Source: Streptomyces sp. MNU76
GTDB taxonomy: Bacteria; Actinomycetota; Actinomycetes; Streptomycetales; Streptomycetaceae
DNA length: 64,000 bases
Assembly: GCF_020982545.1 (NCBI RefSeq)
Contig: NZ_JAJKLK010000024.1
Span: 248,001-312,000, forward strand
Direction of reading: 5' to 3'
A program made the translations under genes and the position numbers. This document shows positions 8,273 through 17,451 of this stretch, in pieces; position 1 is the stretch's first letter, and the number at the start of each line of letters is the position of its first letter. Under the pieces are notes generated by a model. It did not search any database. It saw nothing but the letters and a program-made list of their open reading frames with translations, and was not told the DNA's origin.

Positions 8273-9063
8273 ACGCCGCCCGCTCCGGCTGCGGCCCCTC
8301 CGCTTGGCGGATCGCCCGGTCGCCTCGGCGAGGGGAGAGCTCGGCGTCATGGCCGCGCGCACCTGAAGCCGCGGTGTGCGGATGCCCGGCCGACGGGCCG
8401 TCGATCCGCAGATGACGCAGCAGCAGAGCGGCCGGCACCGCGGCCACGCACATCACTCCGGCCGCCGTGCCGCAGGCGATCCGCATGCCCTCGGTGAACG
8501 CCTCCCGGCTCGCCGTCAGCAGGAGTCCGGAGAGGTCCGCCGGCAGCTGTCCGGTGACCTGGACGGCCCCGCCCAGCGTCTCGTGCGCGACCTCGCGCGC
8601 CGCCTCGGGGATGCCCGACGGCATGTCGTCGTCATGGACCGGCGGTACCCGGCGGCACCGATGCTGCCGAGGACCGCGATACCGAGAGCGCCGCCGAACT
8701 CGGCGCGGGTCTCGGACAGTCCGGAGACGGAGCCCGCGCGCTCCGGTGGCGCGGCGGCGATGATCAGGTCGGCGGCGAGCGACAGTACGACTCCGACACC
8801 GGCCGCCGTCATCGTGGCACCCGTGATGACGAGGGCGAGGTCGGAAGCGGCCTCCACCCGCGCGATGACCCCGAACCCGGCCGCGGCGAGCAGGAGGGCC
8901 GCAGACCGTACACGAGCTGCAGGTACTGCGAGCTGAACAGGCCGAAGCCGACCATGGCGAACATCGCCAGGACGTTGGTGACGAACACGATGCCCACCAG
9001 CAGCCCGACACCGATCGCCGCCGACGGCACGGCCTCCACACCGTCCTCGGGGTTCTTCTTCAT
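8259..9063 (-). pseudogene. Decayed MFS (DHA2/QacA-type) drug transporter fragment
   Basis: Homologous pieces of the C-terminal half of a 14-TM efflux pump lie in three reading frames. From 9063 the first reads MKKNPEDG...FVTNVLAMFAMVGFGLFSSQ, ending at QLVYGL. A second frame (about 8900-8600) reads ITGATMTAAGVGVVLSL, AAPPERAGSVSGLSETRAEF and GGALGIAVLGSIGAAGYR. A third (about 8600-8259) reads LSGLLLTASREAFTEGMRIA then ALLLRHLRI. The N-terminal half is missing, about 70 residues between the first two blocks are deleted, and at least two frameshifts separate them. No functional product is expected. Confidence 0.8.
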
Positions 9064-9692
9064 GCCGTCAGCACGGCGAGGCTGATCCACTCGGCGATGT
9101 CGATGCGGCGCCTCCCGGCGTCTACTTCGGGACGGCCGGGGGGCCGGGGTGTGAGCCCTGGAACGCGTGCGGACCGCTGACCGTGCACGTGCATCGCTGC
9201 GGTCTCCAGGGGCCGCCCTTGACCTGCAGAAAGCGGGCAGGGAGCAGACCATTCGGGAGTGGTTGCGTGCTGCCTCCAGGTCGGCAAGCGGTCAGCGTCT
9301 GTGGGAGAGCGCCGTGACGCTTCCTCGGCCTCCAACTCGCTCGTCCTCGTCGGGGTGGCCGATGGCCACGATCTGCACAACGTGGTGACTCACTCGGGCC
9401 CTTCGTGACCGGCTCCACAACGGACCAAAAGCCTGGCTGGTCCGGAGGGGAGTATGGACGTGGTGGGCTGAAGCCCTCTAGCCTTGTCGGTGTACCGTCA
9501 CGGTCGTCGATGTGACCCGACAGCGCGGTAACCATCGACTTCTCCTGCTTCCGAGCCGTTGCCCCTGCTCGGCGTAGTGGCCTGCTGAAGCACGCCCAGC
9601 GGGCCGAAGCGACGCATCCCGCTACGGCATCGGCGCGGCAGCGCGCGCCCCAAGCCTGGCAGCCACCTGTTCAGGAAGGGGACCGCATTGTC
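9064..9692. other. Gene-free region upstream of the secreted sugar dehydrogenase gene
   Basis: 629 bp between the MFS remnant and the GSDH gene, with no convincing coding frame on either strand. It contains a partial copy of a recurring noncoding element: 9213-9245 matches 50241-50273 at 30 of 33 positions, and 9279-9300 resembles the GGTCAGCAAACGGTCAGC segment found at 42.9 and 50.4 kb. The promoter of the GSDH gene is presumably here but no clear -35/-10 pair stands out. Confidence 0.5.
9213..9300 (+). repeat. Partial copy (C) of a recurring noncoding element
   Basis: Its left part contains TTGACCTGCAGAAAGCGGGC, matching the copy at 50241-50273 in 30 of 33 positions. Its right part contains GGTCGGCAAGCGGTCAGC, matching the 3' part of the copies at 42871 and 50328. 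About 35 bp that separate these parts are unrelated, so this copy appears internally deleted. No ORF is preserved among the copies. Confidence 0.55.
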
Positions 9693-12533
9693 ATGTTCGC
9701 GAAAATAAAGAGGGCTCCCGCGCGTTGGCCCGCCATCGGTTCGGCTCTGCTCCTGATCGCGGCCGTTCTCACAACGGCCCTGTCCAGTGCGACCCCGGCC
9801 TCGGCGCACCCGATCAACGCCGCCGACTTCCAGCAGGTCCAACTGGCCCGCGGGGTCGCGGAGGTCGGTGAGCCGATGTCGCTGGCCGTACTCGCCGACC
9901 GGTCGGTGCTGCATACCGCTCGCAACGGGACCGTGCGTCGCACGGACGCGGGCGGCACCACCACGGTGATCGGCAACATCCCCGTGTACGCGCATGACGA
10001 GGACGGCCTGCAGGGCATCGGCATCGACCCGGGCTTCGCCACCAACCGGCACATCTACCTCTACTACGCCCCGCCGCTGTCCACGCCGGGAGGCGACGCA
10101 CCGACCACCGGCAGCAACTGGTCGGCGTGGCAAGGCGTCAACCGGCTCTCCCGGTTCACGCTCAACGCCGACTTCACGCTCAACCAGTCCAGCAAGGTGG
10201 ACATCCTCGACGTGGCGGCCGACCGGGGTATCTGCTGCCACGCCGGCGGAGACATCGACTTCGACGCGGCGGGCAACCTGTACCTGTCCACCGGCGACGA
10301 CACCAACCCGTTCGAGTCCGCCGGATATTCCCCGATCGACGAGCGGACCAACCGCAACCCGGCGTTCGACGCGCAGCGCACCGCCGCCAACACCAACGAC
10401 CTGCGCGGCAAGATCTTACGGATCAAGGTGAACGAGAACGGGTCGTACTCGATCCCGGCAGGCAACTTGTTCCCGCCCGGCACGGCCAGAACCCGCCCGG
10501 AGATCTACGCGATGGGCCTGCGCAACCCGTTCCGGATGAGCGTGGACAAGGCCACCGGCATCGTCTACGTCGGCGACTACGGCCCCGACGCCGGCTCCAC
10601 CTCGGCGCGCGGGCCGCAGGGCCAGGTCGAGTTCAACCGCGTCACCGGCCCGGGTAACTACGGCTGGCCCTACTGCACCGGCACGAACACGAACTCCGAG
10701 ACGTACGCGGAGTGGGACTTCGCCAGCAACTCGGCGGGCGCGAAGTACAACTGCTCGGGCGGTCCGACGAACAACTCGCCCCGCAACACCGGCCTGAGCG
10801 TGCTGCCCGCAGCGAAGCCCGCCTGGATCCGGTACGGCGGCGACGCCGGCAGCCCGTCGGCGTTCGGCAGCGGCTCGGAGTCGCCGATGGCGGGCCCGGT
10901 GTACCGCTACGATCCCGCCGTCACCGCGCCCACGAAGTTCCCCCAGTCGTTCGACGGGCAGTTCTTCGCCACGGAGTTCGGCCGCGGCTGGATCAAACCG
11001 ATCCACCTCAACACCGACGGCACCCCGGGGACCATCGACAGCTTCCCCTGGACCGGCAAGCAGGTGATCGACTCGGCGTTCGGACCGGACGGCTCCTACT
11101 ACGTGCTGGACTACGGCTCCGGCTTCTACCAGGGCGACCAGTACTCCGCCCTCTACCGCTTCGACTACGTCGGCAGCGGCAACCGCGCGCCCACGGCGAT
11201 GGCCGGCGCCAACCGGACCTCCGGCACGGCACCGCTGACCGTGACGTTCTCCTCGGCCGGCTCGTCCGACCCCGAGGGCGGGGCACTGACCTATGCGTGG
11301 AGCTTCGGTGACGGCACCAGCTCCACCGCCGCCAACCCGACCAAGACGTACAACACGAACGGCGAATACACGGCCACGCTGACCGTGCGCGACCCGCAAG
11401 GTGCCACCGGCACCGCCGACGTGCGGATCACCGTCGGCAACACCGCGCCGACCGTGAAAATCAACAGCCCCGCCGCGGGCGAGATCTTCGCCTTCGGCGA
11501 CACCGTGCCGTTCAGTGTCACCGTGACGGATCCGGAGGACGGCACGGTCGACTGCGCCAGGGTCAAGATGACGTACATCGTCGGTCATGACAGCCATGGC
11601 CACCCGATCACCTCGAAGACCGGTTGCTCCGGCACGATCACCATCCCGGTCGACGGTGAGCACGACGACGCGGCGAACATCTTCGGGGTCTTCGACGCCG
11701 AGTACACCGACGACGACGGGCTCACCACGCACACGCAGCACACCCTGCAACCGAAGCACCGGCAGGCCGAGCACCACAAGACATCGTCCGGCGTCACCAC
11801 CTACGACAAGTCGAGCGCCGAGGGCGGCAAGTCCGTCGGCGACATCGAGAACGGCGACTGGATCGCGTTCGAGCCGTACAAGCTGAGCAACGCCACGTCG
11901 TTCAGCGCCCGGGTGGCGTCAGCCGGTGCGGGCGGCACCCTTCAGGTCCGGGCAGGCTCGCCGACCGGCACCGTCCTCGGCTCCGCCACCGTCCCGGTCA
12001 CCGGCTCGTGGACGACCTTCACCACTGTCAACGGCACGGTCTCCGGGGCGCCGGCCGGCACCACCACGCTCTACCTGACCTTCGCCGGCGGTTCCGGATT
12101 CCTCTTCGACGTCGACGCGTTCACCTTCGAAACCGGCGGCGGCCCGACACCTGGCGTGGGTCCGATCACGGGGCTGGCGGGCAAGTGTCTGGATGTCCGG
12201 AACGGCAGTTCGGCGGATGGGACGGCGGTGCAGATCTCGTCGTGCACGGGTTCGGCGGGGCAACGGTGGACGGTGGCGCCGGGGTCGACGGTCAAGGCGC
12301 TGGGCAAGTGCCTGGACGTCAGTGGCAACGGTACGGCGGACGGCACGAGGGTCGTGCTGTGGTCCTGCAACGGGGGTGCCAACCAGAACTGGCAGGCGAA
12401 CGCGGACGGCTCGCTGCGCAACCCGCAGTCGGGCAAGTGCCTGGACGTGTCGGGCGCCAACTCGGCGGACGGCACCCTCGTGCACCTGTGGACCTGCAAC
12501 GGCGGAGCCAACCAGAAATGGACCCTGCCGTGA
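9693..12533 (+). CDS. Secreted PQQ-dependent sugar dehydrogenase-like protein with PKD, CBM6-like and ricin-B lectin domains
   Basis: 946-residue exported protein. Domains in order: signal peptide (to about residue 39, ending TPASA); glucose/sorbosone dehydrogenase (GSDH) beta-propeller about 40-495 (markers HDEDGLQGIGIDPGF, TGDDTNPF, NDLRGKILRI, YAMGLRNPFR, YVGDYGPDA); a PKD domain about 500-585 (YAWSFGDGTSSTAANPT); a linker module with NTAPTVKINSPAAG; a CBM6-like beta-sandwich about 690-810 (ENGDWIAFEPYKL); and a three-repeat ricin-B lectin about 825-946. GSDH proteins oxidise sugars at C1 using PQQ, but many actinobacterial relatives are untested. The lectin tail is nearly identical in DNA to that of the next gene, 29 bp downstream, so they form one transcription unit. 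Confidence 0.85.
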   Translation: MFAKIKRAPARWPAIGSALLLIAAVLTTALSSATPASAHPINAADFQQVQLARGVAEVGEPMSLAVLADRSVLHTARNGTVRRTDAGGTTTVIGNIPVYAHDEDGLQGIGIDPGFATNRHIYLYYAPPLSTPGGDAPTTGSNWSAWQGVNRLSRFTLNADFTLNQSSKVDILDVAADRGICCHAGGDIDFDAAGNLYLSTGDDTNPFESAGYSPIDERTNRNPAFDAQRTAANTNDLRGKILRIKVNENGSYSIPAGNLFPPGTARTRPEIYAMGLRNPFRMSVDKATGIVYVGDYGPDAGSTSARGPQGQVEFNRVTGPGNYGWPYCTGTNTNSETYAEWDFASNSAGAKYNCSGGPTNNSPRNTGLSVLPAAKPAWIRYGGDAGSPSAFGSGSESPMAGPVYRYDPAVTAPTKFPQSFDGQFFATEFGRGWIKPIHLNTDGTPGTIDSFPWTGKQVIDSAFGPDGSYYVLDYGSGFYQGDQYSALYRFDYVGSGNRAPTAMAGANRTSGTAPLTVTFSSAGSSDPEGGALTYAWSFGDGTSSTAANPTKTYNTNGEYTATLTVRDPQGATGTADVRITVGNTAPTVKINSPAAGEIFAFGDTVPFSVTVTDPEDGTVDCARVKMTYIVGHDSHGHPITSKTGCSGTITIPVDGEHDDAANIFGVFDAEYTDDDGLTTHTQHTLQPKHRQAEHHKTSSGVTTYDKSSAEGGKSVGDIENGDWIAFEPYKLSNATSFSARVASAGAGGTLQVRAGSPTGTVLGSATVPVTGSWTTFTTVNGTVSGAPAGTTTLYLTFAGGSGFLFDVDAFTFETGGGPTPGVGPITGLAGKCLDVRNGSSADGTAVQISSCTGSAGQRWTVAPGSTVKALGKCLDVSGNGTADGTRVVLWSCNGGANQNWQANADGSLRNPQSGKCLDVSGANSADGTLVHLWTCNGGANQKWTLP
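12135..12533 (+). repeat. 399-bp direct repeat, copy 1: ricin-B lectin module
   Basis: Copy 1 of a direct repeat whose second copy is 13871-14269, an offset of exactly 1736 bp. By eye there are only two differences: CCCGCAGTCGG versus CCCGCGGTCGG, and the last sense codon, CCG versus CCC, before TGA. Both copies encode the GGGPTPGVGPITGLAGKCLD linker start and the whole lectin domain to the stop codon. Identity at synonymous positions shows recent duplication or gene conversion. Confidence 0.95.
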
Positions 12534-12562
12534 TCCCTGTCACCGAGAAGAGAGCGACGGAC

Positions 12563-14269
12563 ATGCGCAGAAAACCCCGATCCCTGCTCGGTGGGGCGGT
12601 CGCGACACTTGCCGCCCTGGCCCTCCTCGGGCAGCCCAGCCCCGTCCATGCCGCCGACACGGCCTACGACGTCCTCGTGTTCTCCAAGACCGCCGGTTTC
12701 CGGCACGACTCGATCCCGGCGGGAACCCAGGCCATCCGCGACCTGGGTGCGGCGAACAATTTCACGGTGACGGCCACGGAGGACGGCAACCAGTTCACCA
12801 CCGCCAACCTGAGCCGCTACGAGGCGGTGATCTTCCTCAACACCACCGGCGACATACTGAACGACGCCCAGCAGTCGGCGTTCCAGTCGTACATCGGCGC
12901 GGGCGGCGGCTTCGTCGGCGTCCACTCGGCCGCGGACACGGAGTACAACTGGCCGTTCTACGGGGAACTGGTCGGCGCCTACTTCGCCCAGCACCCCGCT
13001 GTCCAGCAGGCCAACATCAAGGTGGAGGGGCGGGCGCACGCGGCGACCGCCCACCTGCCGCAGACATGGACCCGCACCGACGAGTGGTACGACTTCCGCA
13101 CCAACCCCCGTACCACCGCGCGCGTGCTCACCACGCTCGACGAGTCGTCGTACTCGGGCGGCGTGATGGGCGCCGACCACCCGCACAGCTGGTGCAAGAC
13201 CTTGTCGGGAGGCCGGTCCTTCTACACCGGCGGCGGGCACACCCAGGCGTCGTACGCGGAGCCGGCGTTCCGGGCGCACCTGCTCGGCGGCATCCGGTAC
13301 GCGGCAGACCGGACCAAGGCCGACTGCCGGCCCGAGACCGGCTACACGGCCCTCTACAACGGCTCGACCACCGGCTGGTCGCAGGCCGGTCCGGGCGGCT
13401 TCACCAACTCGGATGCCACCCTCGCCTCCTACGGCGGCATGGGCATGCTCTGGCACAGCGCCCGGCAGTTCACCAACTACTCGCTGAAGCTGGACTGGAA
13501 GATGCCCGGCGACGACAACTCCGGCGTGGTCGTGGGCTTCCCCCCGACGACCGACCCGCAGTCGGCTCTGGACAACGGCTACGAGGTCCAGATCGACGCC
13601 ACCGACGCGCCCGACCGCACGACCGGCTCGATCTACGCCGTCAAGGGCCCGGACACGGCCGCCCGGGACATGGCGCTCAACCCACCGGGCGAGTGGAACA
13701 CCTTCGAGTTGCTGGTGGAGGGCGAGCGGCTCCAGGTCTGGCTCAACGGCGTGAAGATCAATGACTTCACCAACACCGACCCCGCCCGCTCACTCGCCGG
13801 CCACATCGGCATCCAGAATCACGGCACGGGAGACGACGTGTCCTTCCGCAACATCCGGATCAAGGAGCTGGGCGGCGGCCCGACACCTGGCGTGGGTCCG
13901 ATCACGGGGCTGGCGGGCAAGTGTCTGGATGTCCGGAACGGCAGTTCGGCGGATGGGACGGCGGTGCAGATCTCGTCGTGCACGGGTTCGGCGGGGCAAC
14001 GGTGGACGGTGGCGCCGGGGTCGACGGTCAAGGCGCTGGGCAAGTGCCTGGACGTCAGTGGCAACGGTACGGCGGACGGCACGAGGGTCGTGCTGTGGTC
14101 CTGCAACGGGGGTGCCAACCAGAACTGGCAGGCGAACGCGGACGGCTCGCTGCGCAACCCGCGGTCGGGCAAGTGCCTGGACGTGTCGGGCGCCAACTCG
14201 GCGGACGGCACCCTCGTGCACCTGTGGACCTGCAACGGCGGAGCCAACCAGAAATGGACCCTGCCCTGA
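12563..14269 (+). CDS. Secreted ThuA - DUF1080 (3-keto-glycoside hydrolase-like) - ricin-B lectin protein
   Basis: 568 residues with a signal peptide (to about residue 31, PSPVHA). A ThuA-like class-I glutamine-amidotransferase fold follows at about 33-250 (VLVFSKTAGFRHDSIPAG, GGFVGVHSAADTEYNWPFY, MGADHPHSWCK, FYTGGGHTQASY). A DUF1080 concanavalin-like domain is at about 262-440 (YTALYNGSTTGW, LDWKMPGDDNSGVVVGF, GYEVQID, GEWNTFELLVEGERLQVWLNG), then a ricin-B lectin at 448-568. DUF1080 members hydrolyse 3-keto-disaccharides; ThuA is implicated in 3-keto-sugar or trehalose metabolism. ATG 12563 is preceded by GAGAAGAGAG; a GTG at 12530 overlapping the upstream stop would add 11 residues. Confidence 0.85.
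   Translation: MRRKPRSLLGGAVATLAALALLGQPSPVHAADTAYDVLVFSKTAGFRHDSIPAGTQAIRDLGAANNFTVTATEDGNQFTTANLSRYEAVIFLNTTGDILNDAQQSAFQSYIGAGGGFVGVHSAADTEYNWPFYGELVGAYFAQHPAVQQANIKVEGRAHAATAHLPQTWTRTDEWYDFRTNPRTTARVLTTLDESSYSGGVMGADHPHSWCKTLSGGRSFYTGGGHTQASYAEPAFRAHLLGGIRYAADRTKADCRPETGYTALYNGSTTGWSQAGPGGFTNSDATLASYGGMGMLWHSARQFTNYSLKLDWKMPGDDNSGVVVGFPPTTDPQSALDNGYEVQIDATDAPDRTTGSIYAVKGPDTAARDMALNPPGEWNTFELLVEGERLQVWLNGVKINDFTNTDPARSLAGHIGIQNHGTGDDVSFRNIRIKELGGGPTPGVGPITGLAGKCLDVRNGSSADGTAVQISSCTGSAGQRWTVAPGSTVKALGKCLDVSGNGTADGTRVVLWSCNGGANQNWQANADGSLRNPRSGKCLDVSGANSADGTLVHLWTCNGGANQKWTLP
13871..14269 (+). repeat. 399-bp direct repeat, copy 2: ricin-B lectin module
   Basis: Second copy of the lectin module at 12135-12533, with the same reading frame and end point at the stop codon, and two visible base differences. 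The unit starts exactly at the Gly/Pro linker in both genes, so a complete linker-plus-lectin cassette was appended to two unrelated catalytic proteins. Confidence 0.95.
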
Positions 14270-14287
14270 GCTGACGCGGCATGACGG

Positions 14288-14318
14288 AAGGGCCACCGCC
14301 CACTGGGCGGTGGCCCTT
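14288..14318 (+). terminator. Strong hairpin terminator after the GSDH/ThuA pair
   Basis: A perfect 14-bp stem AAGGGCCACCGCCC (14288-14301) with loop ACT and GGGCGGTGGCCCTT (14305-14318). It lies 18 bp after the stop of the ThuA-DUF1080 gene. There is no long U-tract, which is usual for Streptomyces terminators. Confidence 0.85.
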
Positions 14319-14535
14319 CCGACTTCCCAGGCCGGGACGCACGGCGCAACGAACGTCGGGTCCCGTCCGACGGCCAGGTCGGTGTGTGGCTGGAAGGACC
14401 ACATGCAGCCGTACCGGTCCGCCGGCGAGGCGTACCCGCCTTCCGTCGTGGAAAGCCGCGCCATTTCCCCCGCAGCAGTGCGAGGCGACCACGACGGGTG
14501 GCCGCGCCGCCGGGCGGTCCGGCTCGCCACGGAGG

Positions 14536-14577
14536 GAGTGAAGGCGGCACGTGACATGTCACGTACCGCCTTCACTC
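14536..14577 (-). terminator. Hairpin terminator for the minus-strand esterase gene
   Basis: A near-perfect palindrome from 14536 to 14577: GAGTGAAGGCGG, one mismatch, ACGTGACATGTCACGT, one mismatch, CCGCCTTCACTC. It sits 6 bp beyond the stop codon of the esterase gene at 14584. Together with the hairpin at 14288 it insulates the two convergent units. Confidence 0.8.
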
Positions 14578-14583
14578 GTGCGC

Positions 14584-15912
14584 CTATGCTCGCGTCCAGC
14601 GCTGGTTGGCGCCGTCGTGGCAGTTCCACACGATGACCGCGGAGCCGCCCGCGGTGCTCGCGCCGTTGACATCCAGGCACAGCCCGGTCTGAGCGTTGCG
14701 GATCGTGCCGTTGCTGTTGAAGACCCACTGCTGGTTGGCGCCACCGCCGCAGTCCTGGACCTGTACCCGCGTGCCCGCGGCGGCGCCGGGCGGGACGTGC
14801 GCGCACTTGCCCAGCACCTGCAACGCCGCACCGTTCTGGGTGAACTGCTGGTTGGCGTTGCTGTGGCAGTCCCAGATGATCAGCGGTGTGCCGTTGGCGG
14901 CGTTCGCCCCGTCGACGTCCAGACACCGGCCCGAACCCTCGTTGCGCAGCCGGAACGTGGTCGGGGTGGGCGTCGTGTCGTCGAACTGCGTGAAGAAGTT
15001 CCACACCACCGCCCGGGTCCACGACCGCTCGCCCGGTTCGTAGTCGCCGGCCGACCCATCGACAGGACCGGGGGTATGCCCGGCGTCGAACGCGGCCCAT
15101 GCCACCGGGTAGCCGGCGCGGCATCCCGAGTAGGTCGTGACGACATGGGTGAGGCTGCCCCGCGCCGGCTCCGGCGGGTTCTGGGGAGTGCAGCCGTTGT
15201 TCCGCACGAACCTGTCACGCAGCGAACGTCCGGTGGAGATCGGGAGCACCGGGTCCCGCAAACCGTGCAGTCCGATGTACGCGACCGGCTGGGTGCCGCC
15301 GTTGCACCCGCTCAACTGCCCGCCCGCGTAGACGGCGACCGCGCGGAACACGGTCGGCCGGGCGCACGCGAGGGCGAAACTCATGCCGCCTCCGTAGCTG
15401 AAACCCCCGGCGAAGCGCTGGTTCGTGTCGACGCACAGGCCCGCGTCGAGCTGCCTGATCATGTCGTCCACGAAGGTCAGATCCTCGCCGCCTGAGTTGG
15501 CCCAGCCATTCCCGAGGCCCTGGGGCGCGACGAAGATCGTGCTGTTGTTCGAGAGGGCTCGCAGGCCGTAGTACGACCAGGGGTATCCGCTCGTTCCACC
15601 CGAGTCGACGTCGCCCGCGGTGCCGCCGTTCCAGTGGAAACCGAAGACCAGGCGGTACGGGCGGTTGTTGTCGTAGTCGGCGGGCACCCGCAGGATGTAG
15701 TTCCGCGTCTTGCCGCTGCTCTGGATCGAGCGGGGACCACTCGACAGGGTGGGGGGCTTGCCGCATCCGGCGCTCCCGGCGACGGAGCGGGCGTCGTCGG
15801 CGGCGGCGGCGGGCGTCGGCGAGATGCCGCTGATGCCGACCGCGGCGAGTAGGAGCGCGGCGGCCACGGCGATCGGCGTGCGCCATCGGAGACGGTTCCT
15901 GCCTTGTCGCAT
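14584..15912 (-). CDS. Secreted PHB-depolymerase/feruloyl-esterase-like hydrolase with ricin-B lectin
   Basis: 442 residues. The signal peptide runs to about residue 38 (TPAAAA). An alpha/beta-hydrolase of the LpqC/PHB depolymerase type follows at about 48-310, with the nucleophile motif GGFSYGGG (S172), an acidic-residue region around LHGLRDPVLP and H279 in FDAGHTPGPVDG. Cys-rich elements (SAGCGKPP, NNGCTPQNPP, YSGCRAGYP) fit extracellular disulfides. The C-terminal about 125 residues are a ricin-B lectin (QxW motifs NANQQF, GANQQW, GANQRW). This esterase group cleaves feruloyl or acetyl esters on plant polysaccharides or PHB; context favours polysaccharide esters. GGAGGG lies upstream of the ATG. 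It is a paralogue of the gene at 41295. Confidence 0.85.
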   Translation of the reverse strand: MRQGRNRLRWRTPIAVAAALLLAAVGISGISPTPAAAADDARSVAGSAGCGKPPTLSSGPRSIQSSGKTRNYILRVPADYDNNRPYRLVFGFHWNGGTAGDVDSGGTSGYPWSYYGLRALSNNSTIFVAPQGLGNGWANSGGEDLTFVDDMIRQLDAGLCVDTNQRFAGGFSYGGGMSFALACARPTVFRAVAVYAGGQLSGCNGGTQPVAYIGLHGLRDPVLPISTGRSLRDRFVRNNGCTPQNPPEPARGSLTHVVTTYSGCRAGYPVAWAAFDAGHTPGPVDGSAGDYEPGERSWTRAVVWNFFTQFDDTTPTPTTFRLRNEGSGRCLDVDGANAANGTPLIIWDCHSNANQQFTQNGAALQVLGKCAHVPPGAAAGTRVQVQDCGGGANQQWVFNSNGTIRNAQTGLCLDVNGASTAGGSAVIVWNCHDGANQRWTRA

Positions 15913-15944
15913 CACGTTTCTCCCTCCTTCATGGATGGCGCGAC

Positions 15945-17426
15945 TCAGCGGTAGCCGGCGGCGACGATGTTGGCCTGTACCGCGCTCTCGGTCGCGTCGG
16001 ACGGGTATCCGGACACCATCGCGCCCTCGTAGAACGTGCCGGCGCTGAGATTCGCGCCGCCGCCCGGCTTGCAGCAGTCGCCACCGCTGCCGAGGATGAT
16101 GGCGCCCTGCTTCTTCATGGGGCTGTAGCCGGGAGGAAGCGCGCCGTCCCAGAGCGTGGTCAGGCTTCCGGTCTGGGCGTTGCCCCCCTTGAGCGCGAAA
16201 CGGCTCGTCCCGTTGTTCTTCAGCATCGCCGTCACGAACTTGCTGGTGAAGGCCCGCTGGTTGGGGTTCCAGGTCTGACTGCCACCGGAGTAGAGCCCCC
16301 ATTCGAGGTCGGCCTGGACCCAGGGGCCCCTGCCGACGCACCCGCCGAACCAGCACTGGGTGCTGAAATTGATCGCGTCCATCGCCCCGGCCGCGTCGGC
16401 CGCCCGGGTGGTCTCACTGTTGCCGTAGTCGAAGCAGCAGCCGCTGTTGACATGGGTGCCGCTGGTCACCATGTACATGCCTTCGGGTGCGCTGCCGGTC
16501 GGCACGCCGGTCAGGTGGCCGTCCCGCCAGTAGCTGTTGCCGGGGTTGATGTAGAGCGAGTAGGCCTTGCTGCCGCCGACCGCCAGCGACTCCGACGTCG
16601 CGATCGCCGGGCGGCTCTGGGGGGAGCCGGGAACCACACTCGATCCCTGGTACCACAGGTCGTTTCCGCGGCCGGACTGGTCGTAGACGACGGTGATGAC
16701 ACAGGTGGTCCCCGCGCAGAACGAGTCCTGCGTCGTCGCGTCGGCGGCACCACCCGCGCTCAGGACGCCGATGTTCCGGGTCGTGCTGTCGGACGAGCGC
16801 CGGACCTGGTAGAGGTTGCCGTTGTAGGTACCGTAGAGCGCTCGTACGGTGCTGTGCGCGGCGATGCAGGGGGTGCCGCCCGAGGCGTAGATGTCGCACG
16901 TGCCCGCGCCGCCCGGCACCGGCGGGGCCGGCGAGTTCCACTGCTGGTTGGTGCCGCCGTTGCAGGACCAGAGGATGATCCTGGTGCCGCCCGCGGTGCC
17001 GCCGGCGTTGGCGTCGAGGCACAGTCCGGACTGGACGCCGGTGATGGTGCCGTCGGGGTTGACGTTCCACTGCTGGTTGTTCTGGCCGTTGCAGTCCCAG
17101 ATGATGACGGCGGTGCCGTTGGTGGTGCCGCGTCCGCTGGCGTCGAGGCACTTGTCGCCGTGGACGGTCAGTTGTCTGCCGGCGGTGTAGGTCCAGGTCT
17201 GGCCGGTTGCGTCGGTGCAGTCCTGGAGTTGGGTCTGGGTGCCGTTGGTGGTGCCGGCGCCGGGGACGGTCAGGCAGCGGCCGGACTGCACGCCCACCAC
17301 GGGGGCGCTCTGCCCGGGCTCGATCGGTGCCGCCACCGCGGTGGCGCCGACGGCGACAAGCACCAGGGCGGCGCCCAGTGCGGACAGCCGTCCGTACCGG
17401 CGGGGCCGAATTCTCCGAAACACCAT
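15945..17426 (-). CDS. Secreted GH54 alpha-L-arabinofuranosidase with N-terminal ricin-B lectin
   Basis: 493 residues: signal peptide to about residue 33, ricin-B lectin about 42-164, catalytic GH54 (AbfB-type) domain about 175-493. GH54 hallmarks are CDIYASGGTPCIAAHSTVRA, VVYDQSGRGNDL, the vicinal CC in SGCCFDYGN (C330-C331), and ADLEWGLYSG, where E375 matches the known nucleophile position. It should remove terminal arabinofuranose from arabinan, arabinoxylan or arabinogalactan outside the cell. Fungal AbfB carries a C-terminal arabinose-binding CBM42; here a lectin at the N-terminus replaces it. The lectin DNA is the same as in the beta-helix gene at 27.2 kb. Start ATG 17426 has GAGGAA upstream. 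Confidence 0.9.
   Translation of the reverse strand: MVFRRIRPRRYGRLSALGAALVLVAVGATAVAAPIEPGQSAPVVGVQSGRCLTVPGAGTTNGTQTQLQDCTDATGQTWTYTAGRQLTVHGDKCLDASGRGTTNGTAVIIWDCNGQNNQQWNVNPDGTITGVQSGLCLDANAGGTAGGTRIILWSCNGGTNQQWNSPAPPVPGGAGTCDIYASGGTPCIAAHSTVRALYGTYNGNLYQVRRSSDSTTRNIGVLSAGGAADATTQDSFCAGTTCVITVVYDQSGRGNDLWYQGSSVVPGSPQSRPAIATSESLAVGGSKAYSLYINPGNSYWRDGHLTGVPTGSAPEGMYMVTSGTHVNSGCCFDYGNSETTRAADAAGAMDAINFSTQCWFGGCVGRGPWVQADLEWGLYSGGSQTWNPNQRAFTSKFVTAMLKNNGTSRFALKGGNAQTGSLTTLWDGALPPGYSPMKKQGAIILGSGGDCCKPGGGANLSAGTFYEGAMVSGYPSDATESAVQANIVAAGYR
16938..17297 (-). repeat. 360-bp inverted repeat, copy 1: ricin-B module of the GH54 gene
   Basis: Reverse complement of 29236-29595, essentially identical in DNA by eye; the one clear difference is GTGGGCGTGCAG versus GTGGGCGCGCAG at the outer edge. 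Both encode the same lectin amino-acid sequence, but the module is N-terminal in GH54 and C-terminal in the beta-helix protein. The copies are about 12 kb apart in opposite orientation. Confidence 0.92.
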
Positions 17427-17451
17427 GGCGGTTCCTCACCTGTTCGTAGGG

